Source: an uncultured Bacteroidia bacterium (GTDB lineage: Bacteria; Bacteroidota; Bacteroidia; Bacteroidales; UBA932). From it: DNA of 43,309 nucleotides. The position numbers and the translations under genes are program-made. The DNA lies in contig CACYZM010000039.1 in NCBI GenBank assembly GCA_902778855.1, forward strand, positions 1-43,309. Reading direction: 5' to 3'. Of the stretch, positions 1 through 10,429 are shown in pieces (the stretch's first letter is position 1; each line of letters starts with the position of its first letter). Under the pieces are notes generated by a model. It had not been told where the DNA came from and made no database searches. It saw only the letters and a list, made by a program, of their open reading frames with translations.

Positions 1-536
1 CAGGATGGAGTTCCCGAAATCTTCATAGACGCCGCAGACAGTAAGCGGATAATCCGCATTATCATTCAAGGTTATGACCTGGCCAATAGGATCCTTGTCC
101 CCGAAATGGGCATTGGCGAATTCCCGGCTCACCATACAGCGGTCCCAGGACACACGCCAGTCGGCCTTATTGCCTTGCACCAGGTCATAGCTGAACATTT
201 CAAAGAAGGTGCTATCCGCTGCCATTGTGCTACCATACACCAATTCGCCTCCGATGGTAAAGGCCGAAGCAGAAGCAATATTGGCTACGCAGCAGCCCTT
301 CTCGATTTCAGGGAAATTGTTCTTGAGGTGTTTGTCCAGCCAATAGCCCATCGTGACCCGGTCGTCATTGGCAACCACATAGATCCGTCCGCATTCTTCT
401 GGAACGAATCCGTGGACAGCTGCCGCTGGACGTACGCCGCCAGCAGGAGCACGAACGCCATCGACACCGTCAGACCGACCAGGTTGACCGCCCCGTAGAG
501 CTTATTCTTTTTGAGGAAATTCCAAAAACTTTTCAT
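1..536 (-). pseudogene. FtsX/MacB-type ABC transporter permease, N-terminal part, frameshifted and cut by the window edge
   Basis: The start codon is at 536. The protein opens with a short basic stretch and one hydrophobic segment (about residues 17-35, VNLVGLTVSMAFVLLLAAY), as in MacB/FtsX-type permeases, followed by the start of the periplasmic MacB_PCD-like domain. The reading frame breaks between 386 and 387: the first frame reads QKNAD then runs to a stop at 285, while the next frame continues sensibly (IYVVANDDRVTMGYWLDKH) to position 1. Restoring one base would give NADRIYVV. The gene lies 39 bases downstream of the HlyD-like adaptor and completes a tolC-hlyD-permease export set. The substrate is unknown. 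The lesion may be a real mutation or a sequencing error; family assignment is fairly secure, exact subfamily is not. Confidence 0.75.
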
Positions 537-550
537 TGTTCTTTTCTCAG

Positions 551-571
551 ATTCCCGGTCAAGCCGGGAAT
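551..571. repeat. REP-like small palindrome (8 bp stem, 5 nt loop)
   Basis: ATTCCCGG at 551-558 is the exact reverse complement of CCGGGAAT at 564-571, with TCAAG between. It fills the gap between the HlyD-like stop and the permease start. Palindromes of this kind (GTCATTCCCGGcttgaCCGGGAATC when read on the minus side) are scattered through many bacterial genomes and translate to a familiar VIPGLTGN string. No T-run follows, so it is not a good terminator. Confidence 0.6.
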
Positions 572-575
572 GACG

Positions 576-1782
576 TTAAAAAACAAGGACATCCGAATCA
601 CCATACGTGTCATACCCCGAGGTAATGACCTTTTCACCGGGTTCCAGGCCCTCGAGTACCTCATAGTACTGGGGGTTCTGACGGCCGATGCGGATTTCGC
701 GCTTGACGGCTTTGTTGCCTTCTTTGTTGACCACATAGATCCATTTGCCGCCGGTCTTCTGGTAGAAGGAGCCGCGGGGGATGATGACGGCCTCTTCGGG
801 CTGGCCCAGCTGGAGGTTCAGGTAGTAGGTCTGGCCGGCGCGGATGTTGTCGGGCTGTTCGCCGTCGAACTTGAAGTCGGCTTTGAACTTGCCTTCGCGG
901 ACTTCCGGATAGACCTTGTCCCGCTACGACGCGGTCGATATAGTGTTCGTCGATCTGGGCTTCTACCTTGTAGAGACCCACCGAGTTGATCTGGCCGATC
1001 TTGGCACCGCTGGCGATCGTCTGGCCAAGCACCACGTCGAGCAGACCGAGTTCGCCGTCGATGGGCGCCTTCACGATGAGGTTGTCTTTCCGGCGGCGGA
1101 TCATCGACATATTCAGGAGCATGTTCTCCAGGGACTCCTCCATTCGGTCGATCTGCGTGCCGCGGTAGAGGCTGTCCTGCTTCGAACGTTCGCGGATGAG
1201 CTCGTATTTCTGCTGGGCGAGCCGGTAGTCCTCCTCGGCTTTCAGGTAATCTTCCCTGGCAATGAGTTTATCCTCATAGAGCGCTTTCTGCTGCTCGTAG
1301 GCACGCTTCAGGCGGTCCACCTGGGTGCCGTACTCCAGTTCGTTCTGACGGACGTCCAGTTTCTGCTGCTCCATCTGGATCTGCGTGTTGCGGAGGATGT
1401 TCTCCTTCTCGGCGAGTTCCGCTTCGGAGTTCAGGATCTGGAGGTCGAGGTTGTCGTTGGAAAGGACGAGGATGGGATCGCCCGCCTTTACGACCGAGCC
1501 TTCCTCAATGAGGATGGCCTGTACCATGCCACCCTCCTGCGGGCTCAGCTGGATCGTCGTCATCGGCTGCACGCGGCCGCTGATGCGGATATAGTCGTTG
1601 AATTCGCCCTTCACGGCGCTCGAGACCGTGATGGTATCCTTGTCCACCCGCAGCGTCTTGTTGTTCGGCCGCGCGATCAGGTAAATCACAAAGGCCAGCA
1701 GTAACGCTCCCAGCCACCAGGGCAGGGCTTTTTTCGTAAACGCCACGCGCCATCCCGTTTTCTTTTCAATGATCTTATCCAT
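576..1782 (-). pseudogene. HlyD/RND-type periplasmic adaptor of an efflux system, out-of-frame internal loss
   Basis: The membrane-fusion protein begins MDKIIEKKTGW, has one N-terminal transmembrane segment (about 20-38), a lipoyl/barrel-sandwich half (about 60-105, GRVQPMTTIQLSPQEGG), a long helical hairpin (about 115-225) and the second lipoyl half (APIDGELGLLDVVLGQTIASG). At about 918-921 the frame changes. The first frame ends in nonsense at 661; another frame resumes with KVYPEVREGKFKADF and continues through NIRAGQTYYLNLQLG and IRIGRQNPQYYEVLEG to the stop at 576-578. As I recall the family, about 20 residues normally lie between DRV-AG and KVYPEVREG, so a 3n+2 base deletion fits better than a single indel. 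It sits 3 bases after the tolC-like gene and feeds the permease downstream. Confidence 0.8.
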
Positions 1783-1785
1783 AGC

Positions 1786-3138
1786 TTACTGATTTATATA
1801 TTCAACTCCGTTATAATAGCGCACCACCGCCTGCTTGATGAGATATTTCAGCAGCGAATTCATCTCGTCGGCCTGGGCCTTGAGGAAATTGTTGGTGGCG
1901 GTCTGGTATTCGATGGAAGAGATCAGGCCCTGTTCCATCTTCTTGGCATTCAACTGATAGGCTTCTTCCTGCACCCGCGACTTCTTCAGCGCCTGTTCGT
2001 AGGCCGTGGCGGCGCCGTCGCAATCCTGGACGGCCCGGCGCACTTCCGAGGCCACGTCGCGGCGCTTCTGGTCGTACTGCGCCGTCATCCGCTTGAAGGC
2101 GTTGCGCTTGCGCGCCACATTGTCGTGCCCCTGCAGACGGTCGTAGATCGGGATCGACATCGAGAACTGGATGTACTCGCCCTGGTGGTTCCGCAGCTGA
2201 TCGCGATAGGGATCCAGGTGCAGGTCCTGTCCGGGATAATTGAAGTAGCTCGTGCTCCAGCCGGTGTTCAGGCTCAGGCGCGGCAGCAGCTGCCAGCGCG
2301 CGGTGGCCAGTTCCCGCTTCGCGTTGTCGGCCTGCCACCCGGCGATCTTCACGGCCGGATTGTTCGCCAAGGCAAAATCGACCACGTCGGCAGCGTTGAG
2401 ATCTCCGTCCAAGCTGGGAATGATGCTTTCCGTATCAATCACCAGTTCCTGATCCACCGGCCAGAACATCAGGTCGGCGAGATTCATCAGCTGGTCGTTG
2501 TACATATTCCGGGTATTGATGACCTCGTACTGCCGGTCGGCGAGGTCGGCTTCGGCCTGGACCACGTCGGCGTGGCTTTTCTGGCCGATCTCTTCCTGCT
2601 TCCGGAGCCGGGCGAGCGAAGACTCGGCCGTGACGGCCTGGGCTTCGTAGATGTCGACGAGCCGTTTGTAATAGACCACGTTGTAATAGGCTTCCATCAC
2701 CGCGAGGCAGATGTCGGCTTCCACCTGTTTCTCCTTCGTCTGCCCGATGGCCAGCGACGTCTTCGAGATCTTCAGGTTGTTGACCGCACTGAAGCCGTTG
2801 AACAGGTCGATGCCCGCCCCCACGGAATAGCCGTTGTGGAACGAGGTCTCCGTGACATAGGTATTCGTTTCCGGGTCGATGCTGCGGCCGAAATTGTAAT
2901 AGGCGTAGGTGTTTCCGCTCACCGAAGGCGTGAAAGCCCTGAGCACCGCATTGCGCCGCGCAATCTGCGCGTCGCCGGTTTCGGCCTGCTGGATCCGCAT
3001 TTTCGTGGAATTGGAGATGGCGTACTCCATACAGTCGTGGAGCGTCATCTTACGGGCCAATTGGGCCTGCGCCGGCCAAACCGGCGCAAGCCCGAACCCA
3101 ATAACCATAACTACTAATAAACGTGTTTTCATCGTCAT
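1786..3138 (-). CDS. TolC-like outer membrane efflux protein
   Basis: About 450 residues, the usual size for TolC-family channels. A Sec signal peptide (TRLLVVMVIGFGLAPVWPAQAQ) is followed by the typical opening LARKMTLHDCMEYAISNSTKMRIQQAE and by two long repeats rich in coiled-coil heptads. The second half contains ANNPAVKIAGWQADNAKRELATARWQLLPRLSLN, a standard OEP motif. It forms the outer-membrane exit duct for the adaptor and permease encoded downstream. Upstream GTG at 3162 lies at or before the likely transcription start of the -24/-12 promoter, so I place the start at ATG 3138; ATG 3132 is equally possible. Confidence 0.9.
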   Translation of the reverse strand: MTMKTRLLVVMVIGFGLAPVWPAQAQLARKMTLHDCMEYAISNSTKMRIQQAETGDAQIARRNAVLRAFTPSVSGNTYAYYNFGRSIDPETNTYVTETSFHNGYSVGAGIDLFNGFSAVNNLKISKTSLAIGQTKEKQVEADICLAVMEAYYNVVYYKRLVDIYEAQAVTAESSLARLRKQEEIGQKSHADVVQAEADLADRQYEVINTRNMYNDQLMNLADLMFWPVDQELVIDTESIIPSLDGDLNAADVVDFALANNPAVKIAGWQADNAKRELATARWQLLPRLSLNTGWSTSYFNYPGQDLHLDPYRDQLRNHQGEYIQFSMSIPIYDRLQGHDNVARKRNAFKRMTAQYDQKRRDVASEVRRAVQDCDGAATAYEQALKKSRVQEEAYQLNAKKMEQGLISSIEYQTATNNFLKAQADEMNSLLKYLIKQAVVRYYNGVEYINQ

Positions 3139-3163
3139 ATTTTTCCGAATGACGCCCGACACA

Positions 3164-3183
3164 GCAGCACCTGCCGTGCCAAA
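3164..3183 (-). promoter_or_regulatory. Sigma-54 (-24/-12) promoter candidate for the tolC-hlyD-permease operon
   Basis: On the minus strand, TTGGCAC begins at 3182 and GTGCTG ends at 3165. GG is at 3180-3179 and GC at 3168-3167, exactly 10 bases apart as sigma-54 requires, and TGGCACG matches the -24 consensus fully. The predicted start is near 3155, about 17-23 bases before the ATG. The NtrC-type activator is encoded just upstream. Confidence 0.65.
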
Positions 3184-3235
3184 ACAATCAACACGTTGAT
3201 TATGAGACGAAAACGTTTTTGGGCGGGTTCAAAAA

Positions 3236-3294
3236 AAGTGTAAAGACCTTTACACTTCTTTACACTTTCGGCTTTACACCTTTACACTTTACAC
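3236..3294. repeat. TTTACAC iteron cluster, candidate activator binding sites
   Basis: TTTACAC occurs in direct orientation at 3249, 3259, 3273, 3281 and 3288, and inverted (GTGTAAA) at 3238. The first two facing copies form a perfect palindrome with 10 bp arms (3236-3245 and 3248-3257) and a 2-base centre. The cluster lies 55-115 bp upstream of the -24/-12 promoter, the usual place for enhancer sites of NtrC-family regulators. Part of it may also act as a weak terminator for the kinase gene. Confidence 0.6.
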
Positions 3295-3304
3295 GCGGGA
3301 AAGA

Positions 3305-4182
3305 CTAGCGGAACTGCAGTTCGAAGACGGTCTGTGCGGCGTTGCTCTGCACCAGCTCGATGGTGCCGTTGTGGTTGCGCATGATCTGGCGGGCCAGCGA
3401 AAGGCCGATGCCCGTGCCTTCCTTCTTGGTCGTATAGAACGGGACGAAGATCTGGTCCTGCGCCGATTCGGGAATCGGGTCGCCGTCGTTGGCGATGCGG
3501 ATGATGACTTCGTCATCCTGCCCCAACCGCGCACTAATGTCGATGTGCTTCGCCCCGGCCTGGAGGGCGTTCTTGATGAGGTTGATGAGGATTTGGGAGA
3601 TCTGGCCTTCGTCGGCATAAATCATCAGGTCGTCCTCTTCGGGCCGATAGGTGCAGCGGGCATCGCACGAAGCGATGAATTCGCTGTTCAGGCCGATGGC
3701 GCCTTCGATCAGTTCCTTCAGGTCGAGCGCCTTGCGGATGGGCTTGGCCACGCCGGAGAGCTGGCGGTACGTCTGCACGAAACCAATCAGATTTTTCGAT
3801 GAATCGGAGATGGTCTCCAGCCCGGCCTTGATGTCCAGCTCACTATGGCCGTGCTCATCGACCGACTTGGCCATCGCATCGGAAAGGGAGGCGATCGGCG
3901 AGACGGTATTCATGATCTCGTGCGTGAGCACGCGGATGAGTTTCGTCCAGGAATCCTGCTCGTGCGCCTGGCGCTGCTTCTCGAAAATGGTGCGGATGCG
4001 GTTCAGCGTCCGGTTGAACTTGTTCTTGTCCTGAAAGCGGAAATTGAGTTCGCCGTCCTCCAGGGCGTCCAGCATATAGGCCACCTTCTTGATGTCCTGG
4101 CGGCGGGTCCGGAGCGAAGCGATCACCGCCACGACAATCGCGACGGCAGCGCAGATTCCGACGATATGCCAGACGGTAAAGG

Positions 4183-4186
<4 letters not shown>
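3305..4186 (-). CDS. Sensor histidine kinase, short form
   Basis: The 293-residue kinase has one transmembrane segment (about 7-25) and a linker with an RFQDKNKFNRTLNRI stretch. The DHp H-box is RVLTHEIMNTVSPIASLSD (H89). The ATPase domain shows an N-box (LINLIKNALQAG, N206), G1 box (IANDGDPIP), F-box (FVPFYTTKKEGTG) and G2 box (GTGIGLSLARQ). Its start overlaps the stop of the response regulator by 4 bases, so the two form a co-translated two-component pair. From memory, Bacteroidales homologues are about 430 residues with a PAS domain between linker and DHp; here FEKQRQAHEQDSW runs directly into the H-box. The signal it senses is unknown, but context suggests envelope stress or a toxic compound. 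Confidence 0.88.
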
Positions 4187-5553
<1,367 letters not shown>

Positions 5554-5560
5554 GGCGAGG

Positions 5561-5568
5561 CAAAGATA
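5561..5568 (-). promoter_or_regulatory. -7 box TATCTTTG of the response regulator gene
   Basis: CAAAGATA on the plus strand reads TATCTTTG on the minus strand, a full match to the Bacteroidota TAnnTTTG -7 element. It ends 7 bases before the ATG at 5553. I see no good TTTG at -33. It is back to back with the dcuB promoter within a 57-base gap. Confidence 0.55.
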
Positions 5569-5582
5569 ACGAAAAATAATCG

Positions 5583-5590
5583 TAACTTTG
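5583..5590 (+). promoter_or_regulatory. -7 box TAACTTTG of dcuB
   Basis: TAACTTTG matches TAnnTTTG exactly and ends 20 bases before the dcuB ATG at 5611. No clear -33 TTTG is visible at the expected distance. Confidence 0.55.
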
Positions 5591-5610
5591 AGAGATAAAA
5601 CACGACTCCC

Positions 5611-6987
5611 ATGACCTTCACCATGATCATTGAGCTGCTGATCGTACTGGCAGCCTTATACGTAGGTTCACGCTACGGCTCGCTCGCCCTGGGCGCTATT
5701 TCCGGTATCGGCCTGGCCATCCTCGTCTTCGGATTCGGCCTCAAGCCCGGCACGCCGCCCACCGACGTCATCTACATCATCATCGCGGCCGTCACCTGCG
5801 CCGGTACGCTGCAAGCCTCCGGCGGTATGGACTGGATGATCCAGATCGCCGAAAAGATGCTCCGGAAACACCCCGAACACATCACGTTCCTGGGCCCGCT
5901 GGTGACCTTCTTCCTGACCGTGCTGGTCGGTACGGGCCACGTGGTCTACACCGTGATGCCGATCATCTGCGACATCGCCCTGAAAAAGAACATCCGCCCC
6001 GAGCGTCCATGCGCCGTATCGTCGATCGCCTCGCAGGTGGGCATCACCTGCTCGCCCATCGCCGCGGCGGTCGTGGCTTTCGTCACCATCTCCAACGCCA
6101 ACGGCTATATGGTCACCATCCCGCAAGTGCTGATGGTCACCATCCCGGCCTGCATCTGCGGCCTGATGTGCGCCGCCCTGGCCTCCTACAAGCGCGGCAA
6201 GGACCTCGACAAAGACCTGGACTTCCTGCGTCGGAAAGAAGATCCCGAGCAGTACCAGTATATGTACGGCAACACCGCCACGACCCTCAACAAAGTCATC
6301 ACCAAGGAAGCCAAGGCTTCGGTGTTCGTGTTCCTGGGTTCGCTGCTCATCATCGTGGGCTTCGCTTTCTGCCAGATGATCCATATGTCCGACGGCCGGA
6401 CCGTGGCCCAGGCCATCGAACTCCCGAAGATGAACATCTGCATCCAGATCATCATGCTGATGGCGGCCGCCGCCAACATCATGTTCTGCAAGGCCTCGCC
6501 CAAGAAAGCCGTGGCCGGCGCCGTGTGGCAGTCGGGCATGGTGGCCGTGGTGGCCATCTACGGCATCGCCTGGCTGGCCGACACCTATTTCGGCAACTAT
6601 ATGGACCAGATGAAAGCCATGCTGGCCGGCTTGGTAACAAGCTATCCCTGGGCCATCGCCTTCGTGTTCTTCATCGTGTCGGTGCTCATCAACTCGCAGG
6701 GCGCCGTGGTGGTGGCGATGCTGCCGCTCGCCTATGAACTGGGCATCGCCGGCCCCGTGTTGCTCGGCGTACTGCCCAGCGTCTACGGCTACTTCTTCAT
6801 TCCGAACTATCCTTCCGACATCGCCACGGTCAACTTCGACCGGTCGGGCACCACGGTCATCGGCAAATACCTGCTCAACCACAGTTTCATGATGCCGGGC
6901 CTGATCTGCGTGACCGTCTCGACGATCGTCGGCTATCTGCTGACCAACGTGTTCTTCTCGGGCTACTTCGCCAGTTTCATCCAATAA
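5611..6987 (+). CDS. dcuB: Anaerobic C4-dicarboxylate transporter, DcuA/DcuB family
   Basis: The 458-residue protein has about 10-12 hydrophobic segments. The opening MIIELLIVLAALYVGSRYGSLALGAISGIGLAILVF and the GTGHVVYTVMPIICDIALKKNIRPERPCAVSSIASQVGITCSPIAAA block are typical of the Dcu family. These carriers exchange fumarate, malate or aspartate for succinate in anaerobic fumarate respiration, which suits a succinate-producing gut anaerobe. Its own -7 box lies 20 bases upstream; the glycosyltransferase gene follows after 18 bases. Family is secure; DcuA versus DcuB is less so. Confidence 0.92.
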   Translation: MTFTMIIELLIVLAALYVGSRYGSLALGAISGIGLAILVFGFGLKPGTPPTDVIYIIIAAVTCAGTLQASGGMDWMIQIAEKMLRKHPEHITFLGPLVTFFLTVLVGTGHVVYTVMPIICDIALKKNIRPERPCAVSSIASQVGITCSPIAAAVVAFVTISNANGYMVTIPQVLMVTIPACICGLMCAALASYKRGKDLDKDLDFLRRKEDPEQYQYMYGNTATTLNKVITKEAKASVFVFLGSLLIIVGFAFCQMIHMSDGRTVAQAIELPKMNICIQIIMLMAAAANIMFCKASPKKAVAGAVWQSGMVAVVAIYGIAWLADTYFGNYMDQMKAMLAGLVTSYPWAIAFVFFIVSVLINSQGAVVVAMLPLAYELGIAGPVLLGVLPSVYGYFFIPNYPSDIATVNFDRSGTTVIGKYLLNHSFMMPGLICVTVSTIVGYLLTNVFFSGYFASFIQ

Positions 6988-7005
6988 CGCGGAGGCGGCA
7001 GCCGG

Positions 7006-8571
7006 ATGCGGAGACTGTTCGATAGATATCCGGTAGAGGCGGTACTGCTGCTGATGCTGCTGTGCCTTTCCCCCTTTATGGCGCTGCGCGACCTCACGCC
7101 CGCCAACGAACTCCGCTACCTGAGCATCACCGACGAAGCCCTGCGCGACGGACACCTGTTCGCCTTCTTCAACCACGGCGTTCCCTACGCCGACAAGCCG
7201 CCGCTCTACTTCTGGCTGCTGATGCTTTGCAAGAAGCTCTTCGGCCGCCATTGTCTCTATCTGCTGTCGCTGTTTTCCTTCCTGCCCGCCGCCGTCGTCA
7301 CCTGCGTGATGGACCGCTGGGTCTTCCGCGGGCAAAGCGACGCCACGCCCCGCAACCGCGCCGCGATGGCCCTGCTGCTGGGCAGCACCATATACTGGCT
7401 AGCCCTGAGCATCTTCCTGCGGATGGATATGCTGATGACGATGTTCATCGTGCTGGCCCTCTACGCCTGGCACCGCGACAAGCCGTGGCTGTTCGCGCTA
7501 TATACTTTCTTAGCTCTCTTCACGAAGGGCCCCGTGGGCATCCTGATGCCGCCGCTGGTCGTGCTGGTCTGCATCCTTTCCTACGGCCGCAAGCGCCCGG
7601 ACCAGCCGCAGTACCGCCTCGGCCGTTTCCTCGGCTGGCGCTTCCTCCTGCTGGTCGGCGGCTGCTGCGCCGTCTGGTTCACCTGCGCCCGGCTCGAAGG
7701 CGGCGCCGACTACCTGCGCAACCTGCTTTTCCACCAGACCGTCGACCGGACCATCCACGCCACCCATCACCAGGAGCCGTTCTGGTTCTATCTTGTCCAA
7801 ATCTGGCCTTATCTGGTTCCCTGGTGCCTCCTGACCCTGCCGGTCTGCGTGGCCTCGCTCTGCCGCAAGGGCGGAGATCCGGTCGAGCGGCTGTTCCGCT
7901 GCGCCTTTTTCGTCCCGCTCGTGATGCTCAGCTGCGCCAGCGGCAAACTGCCGGTCTATCTGCTTCCCGTCTTCCCCTTCGTCACTTACCTGCTGCCGGT
8001 CTATGTCCGGCGCACGGGGTGGAAACGTTGGATGGATGCGACAGTAGGCGCAGCGGGCGTTGTGTTCGCCCTGATCGGAATCGGTCTGGCGATCGTTCCT
8101 TTGTTTGCTGAAAAGATTCCTGCCCTGGCGAAATATGGCTTCGCCACCAGTCCTTTCATTTCCCTGACAGGCGGCGTGCTCGCCTGCGGCGGCCTCCTGA
8201 CGGCCGTCCGGGCCTTCCGCCACGGCCGCGAACTGGCCGCTACTACGCCCCTCGCCCTGGCGATTCCGGCGCTTTTTCTGGCCCTAGCCCCCCTGCTGCC
8301 CGAAGGCAACGAATTCCTGGGCTACCGCTCGCTCTGCCGCGACGTCCCCGCCGGCGAAAAGGTCTATGTCCTGGGGCTCAGCCGCCCGGAAAACATGGAC
8401 GTCTATCTGGGACGCGCCGTCACCATTCTCGAACCGGAAGATCCCGTTCCGGCCGACGGCGTGCTGATTACCCGGCATCCGATCACCGATCCGGCCCTGA
8501 AAGGCCGGGAAAGTCACATCCACGGGGAATCCACCCTCTGGCTCCCCCGCCCTGCCAACCCGCTGCAATAA
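7006..8571 (+). CDS. ArnT-like (GT83/PMT-type) membrane glycosyltransferase
   Basis: The protein has 521 residues and many transmembrane helices. The first periplasmic loop carries the PMT/ArnT signature: DLTPANELRYLSITDEAL (Asp and Glu of the active site) and later NHGVPYADKPPLYFWLLML. Such enzymes move a sugar from a polyprenyl-phosphate donor to lipid A or another envelope acceptor at the outer face of the inner membrane. A soluble periplasmic tail (GLSRPENMDVYLGRAV) follows the helices. Its stop overlaps the next start (TAATG). The sugar and acceptor cannot be read from the sequence. Confidence 0.82.
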   Translation: MRRLFDRYPVEAVLLLMLLCLSPFMALRDLTPANELRYLSITDEALRDGHLFAFFNHGVPYADKPPLYFWLLMLCKKLFGRHCLYLLSLFSFLPAAVVTCVMDRWVFRGQSDATPRNRAAMALLLGSTIYWLALSIFLRMDMLMTMFIVLALYAWHRDKPWLFALYTFLALFTKGPVGILMPPLVVLVCILSYGRKRPDQPQYRLGRFLGWRFLLLVGGCCAVWFTCARLEGGADYLRNLLFHQTVDRTIHATHHQEPFWFYLVQIWPYLVPWCLLTLPVCVASLCRKGGDPVERLFRCAFFVPLVMLSCASGKLPVYLLPVFPFVTYLLPVYVRRTGWKRWMDATVGAAGVVFALIGIGLAIVPLFAEKIPALAKYGFATSPFISLTGGVLACGGLLTAVRAFRHGRELAATTPLALAIPALFLALAPLLPEGNEFLGYRSLCRDVPAGEKVYVLGLSRPENMDVYLGRAVTILEPEDPVPADGVLITRHPITDPALKGRESHIHGESTLWLPRPANPLQ

Positions 8572-10373
8572 TGAGAAAGGCCATCATCATCATCGGACTC
8601 CTGGGGATGTTCCTGCTGACGGCAGGAACCGCCGCAGCGCAGGACATCGCCGAGAAAAAGGGCAGCTGGTCGGGCCGCGTTTTACTGTCCGCCGGATACG
8701 GCAGCCCCATGCAGATCGAGGAAGAAGACGGTACGACCCGCGATACTCTCGGCCACCTCAGGAACCAGTTCGCCGCCAGGGTCGCCTATACGACGCCCAA
8801 GCTGACCTGGTCCACGGATGTGCAAAGTCTCTTCGAGCGGAACCATACCGAAAACATGCGGGTTGCCATCAAGGACGACGACAATTACGAGATGAACGTG
8901 CAGAAAGCCGAATTCCGGCGACCCTCCGCCAGCTGGCGGTCGGACCTGCGCTGGCAGCCGTCTGAAAAACGCCTGTACCAGGCCTTCATCTCCTATCAAT
9001 ATAACCAGGAGCACAAAGATGCCGGCAATGTCGAGGCCTTCACCAACTTCAATTACGACAGCCGGGTGTTCTTCTCGAACGAAGACCGTTTCGAACACCG
9101 GCACGGCGTAACGGCCGGCTTCCGGTCCAACCGCCAGTTGGGCTCCCAGCGCCGCATGCTGATGTTCTCCGCCGACTGGCGCGGCAGGTTCCAGACGGTC
9201 AATTCCGACTGGGTCAAAATCAGCGACCGGTATACGTCGGAGATCCTGGAACAAAGCACCTATACCTATCGGCTGACACCCCGCGCGAACACCTATGAGG
9301 GTATCGTGGACCTCAGTTACAGGGATTCCGTGCTGACCGGCCCGCATCGCCTGATGCTGGAACCCGGCGTCCGGGTCCGGGCCCAGGAAACCCGGGACTA
9401 CAACAGCGGGGCCGTGCTCGATGAAAATGAAACCTGGCGGGACAGCGTCCGGCTGCGGGAGAATTTCGATTTCGTCCAACTGTTCGTGATGCCGCATCTG
9501 CGGGCGGAGTACCGCCACCGGTATTTCCGGGCCGCCGCCGACTACACGCTCCAGTTCTACGGGCATCAGCTGACCAACGAGATGCATTACCAGGGACTGA
9601 CCTGGTCGCGGCCCGTCGTGACCGGCCGTTCCGTGGCCGAATGGAACGTATCGTCCTACAACCAACTGGTGCTGGGAACCAGCATCGCCGTGACCCATCC
9701 CGAATTCCGGCAGATCTGCTGGTTCGACAGGCAGGGAAGCGAACCCTCCCAGCTGTTCCGGGGCAATCCCGACCTGCTTTCCAGCCAGAACGTGTCGGCC
9801 GACCTGGCGTGGCTGCTGCGCTACAAGCGCTTCCGCCTGACCGCCCGGTCGACCTTCTCCCGCCGGATGAACGAACTGGAACAAACCTTTTTCGAAGAGA
9901 CCATCGGCGCACAGAAATACCGGATCTTTACTTGGTTCAATACGGCCCAGGCGGAAGTCTTTACTCAGGAGGGCGTCGTGGGATGGAACGGCAATATGTT
10001 TTCCTCCAATCTGACGGTGCTCTACCGGCAGACGAAACGGGACGCCCTGATCCAGGGCAATTCCAACAAGACCCATTACACCGAGATCGCCCTGGATGCG
10101 TCGTTCCGGCCAGGCCTGGGCTGGAACTTCTCGGCCAACGGTTTCTACCGGGGTGAAGTGAAGACCTTCTACAGCCTGCTGGGCGTCTACTACACGCTCA
10201 ACGCCCGGATCGAAAAGCAATTCAAGTCGGTCACCCTTTCGTTGGAAGGCCGCGACCTGCTCGATACGCCGGTCAGGAGCGAGTTCTATTCGGCCGATGG
10301 AAAAAACGCCTGGGCGACGGAAGTTCACCAGCACCGCCGCATCTTCCTGCTGGGATTCGCCTGGAATTTCTAG
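8571..10373 (+). CDS. Outer membrane beta-barrel protein
   Basis: A 600-residue protein with a Sec signal peptide (MRKAIIIIGLLGMFLLTAGTAAAQ). It has alternating hydrophobic/polar strands throughout, many aromatic-rich turns, and an aromatic C-terminus (FLLGFAWNF) as expected for BAM-inserted barrels. It resembles the C-terminal barrel of Bacteroidota OMP_b-brl_3/TonB-receptor-like proteins. I see no N-terminal carboxypeptidase-like repeat and no plug domain, so it is shorter than the 800-900 residue forms. It overlaps the glycosyltransferase gene by one base. Function is unknown. Confidence 0.75.
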   Translation: MRKAIIIIGLLGMFLLTAGTAAAQDIAEKKGSWSGRVLLSAGYGSPMQIEEEDGTTRDTLGHLRNQFAARVAYTTPKLTWSTDVQSLFERNHTENMRVAIKDDDNYEMNVQKAEFRRPSASWRSDLRWQPSEKRLYQAFISYQYNQEHKDAGNVEAFTNFNYDSRVFFSNEDRFEHRHGVTAGFRSNRQLGSQRRMLMFSADWRGRFQTVNSDWVKISDRYTSEILEQSTYTYRLTPRANTYEGIVDLSYRDSVLTGPHRLMLEPGVRVRAQETRDYNSGAVLDENETWRDSVRLRENFDFVQLFVMPHLRAEYRHRYFRAAADYTLQFYGHQLTNEMHYQGLTWSRPVVTGRSVAEWNVSSYNQLVLGTSIAVTHPEFRQICWFDRQGSEPSQLFRGNPDLLSSQNVSADLAWLLRYKRFRLTARSTFSRRMNELEQTFFEETIGAQKYRIFTWFNTAQAEVFTQEGVVGWNGNMFSSNLTVLYRQTKRDALIQGNSNKTHYTEIALDASFRPGLGWNFSANGFYRGEVKTFYSLLGVYYTLNARIEKQFKSVTLSLEGRDLLDTPVRSEFYSADGKNAWATEVHQHRRIFLLGFAWNF

Positions 10374-10375
10374 CC

Positions 10376-10400
10376 AGGCGCTTCCGGAATTGCGCTTTTC
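10376..10400 (+). terminator. Weak Rho-independent terminator after the barrel gene
   Basis: AGGCGC (10376-10381) pairs with GCGCTT (10392-10397, one G-U pair) around a 10-base loop and runs into TTTCTT. It separates the dcuB group from the hut operon. Confidence 0.4.
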
Positions 10401-10404
10401 TTCG

Positions 10405-10412
10405 TATCTTTG
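10405..10412 (+). promoter_or_regulatory. -7 box TATCTTTG of the hut operon
   Basis: TATCTTTG is a full TAnnTTTG match, 46 bases before the ftcD ATG. No strong -33 TTTG is seen. Confidence 0.55.
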
Positions 10413-10414
10413 AT

Positions 10415-10429
10415 ATTTCGAATCGAAAT
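10415..10429. promoter_or_regulatory. Inverted repeat at the hut transcription start, operator candidate
   Basis: ATTTCGA, one centre base, TCGAAAT: perfect 7 bp arms starting 3 bases after the -7 box. A dimeric repressor bound here would block initiation. No regulator gene is adjacent. Confidence 0.45.
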
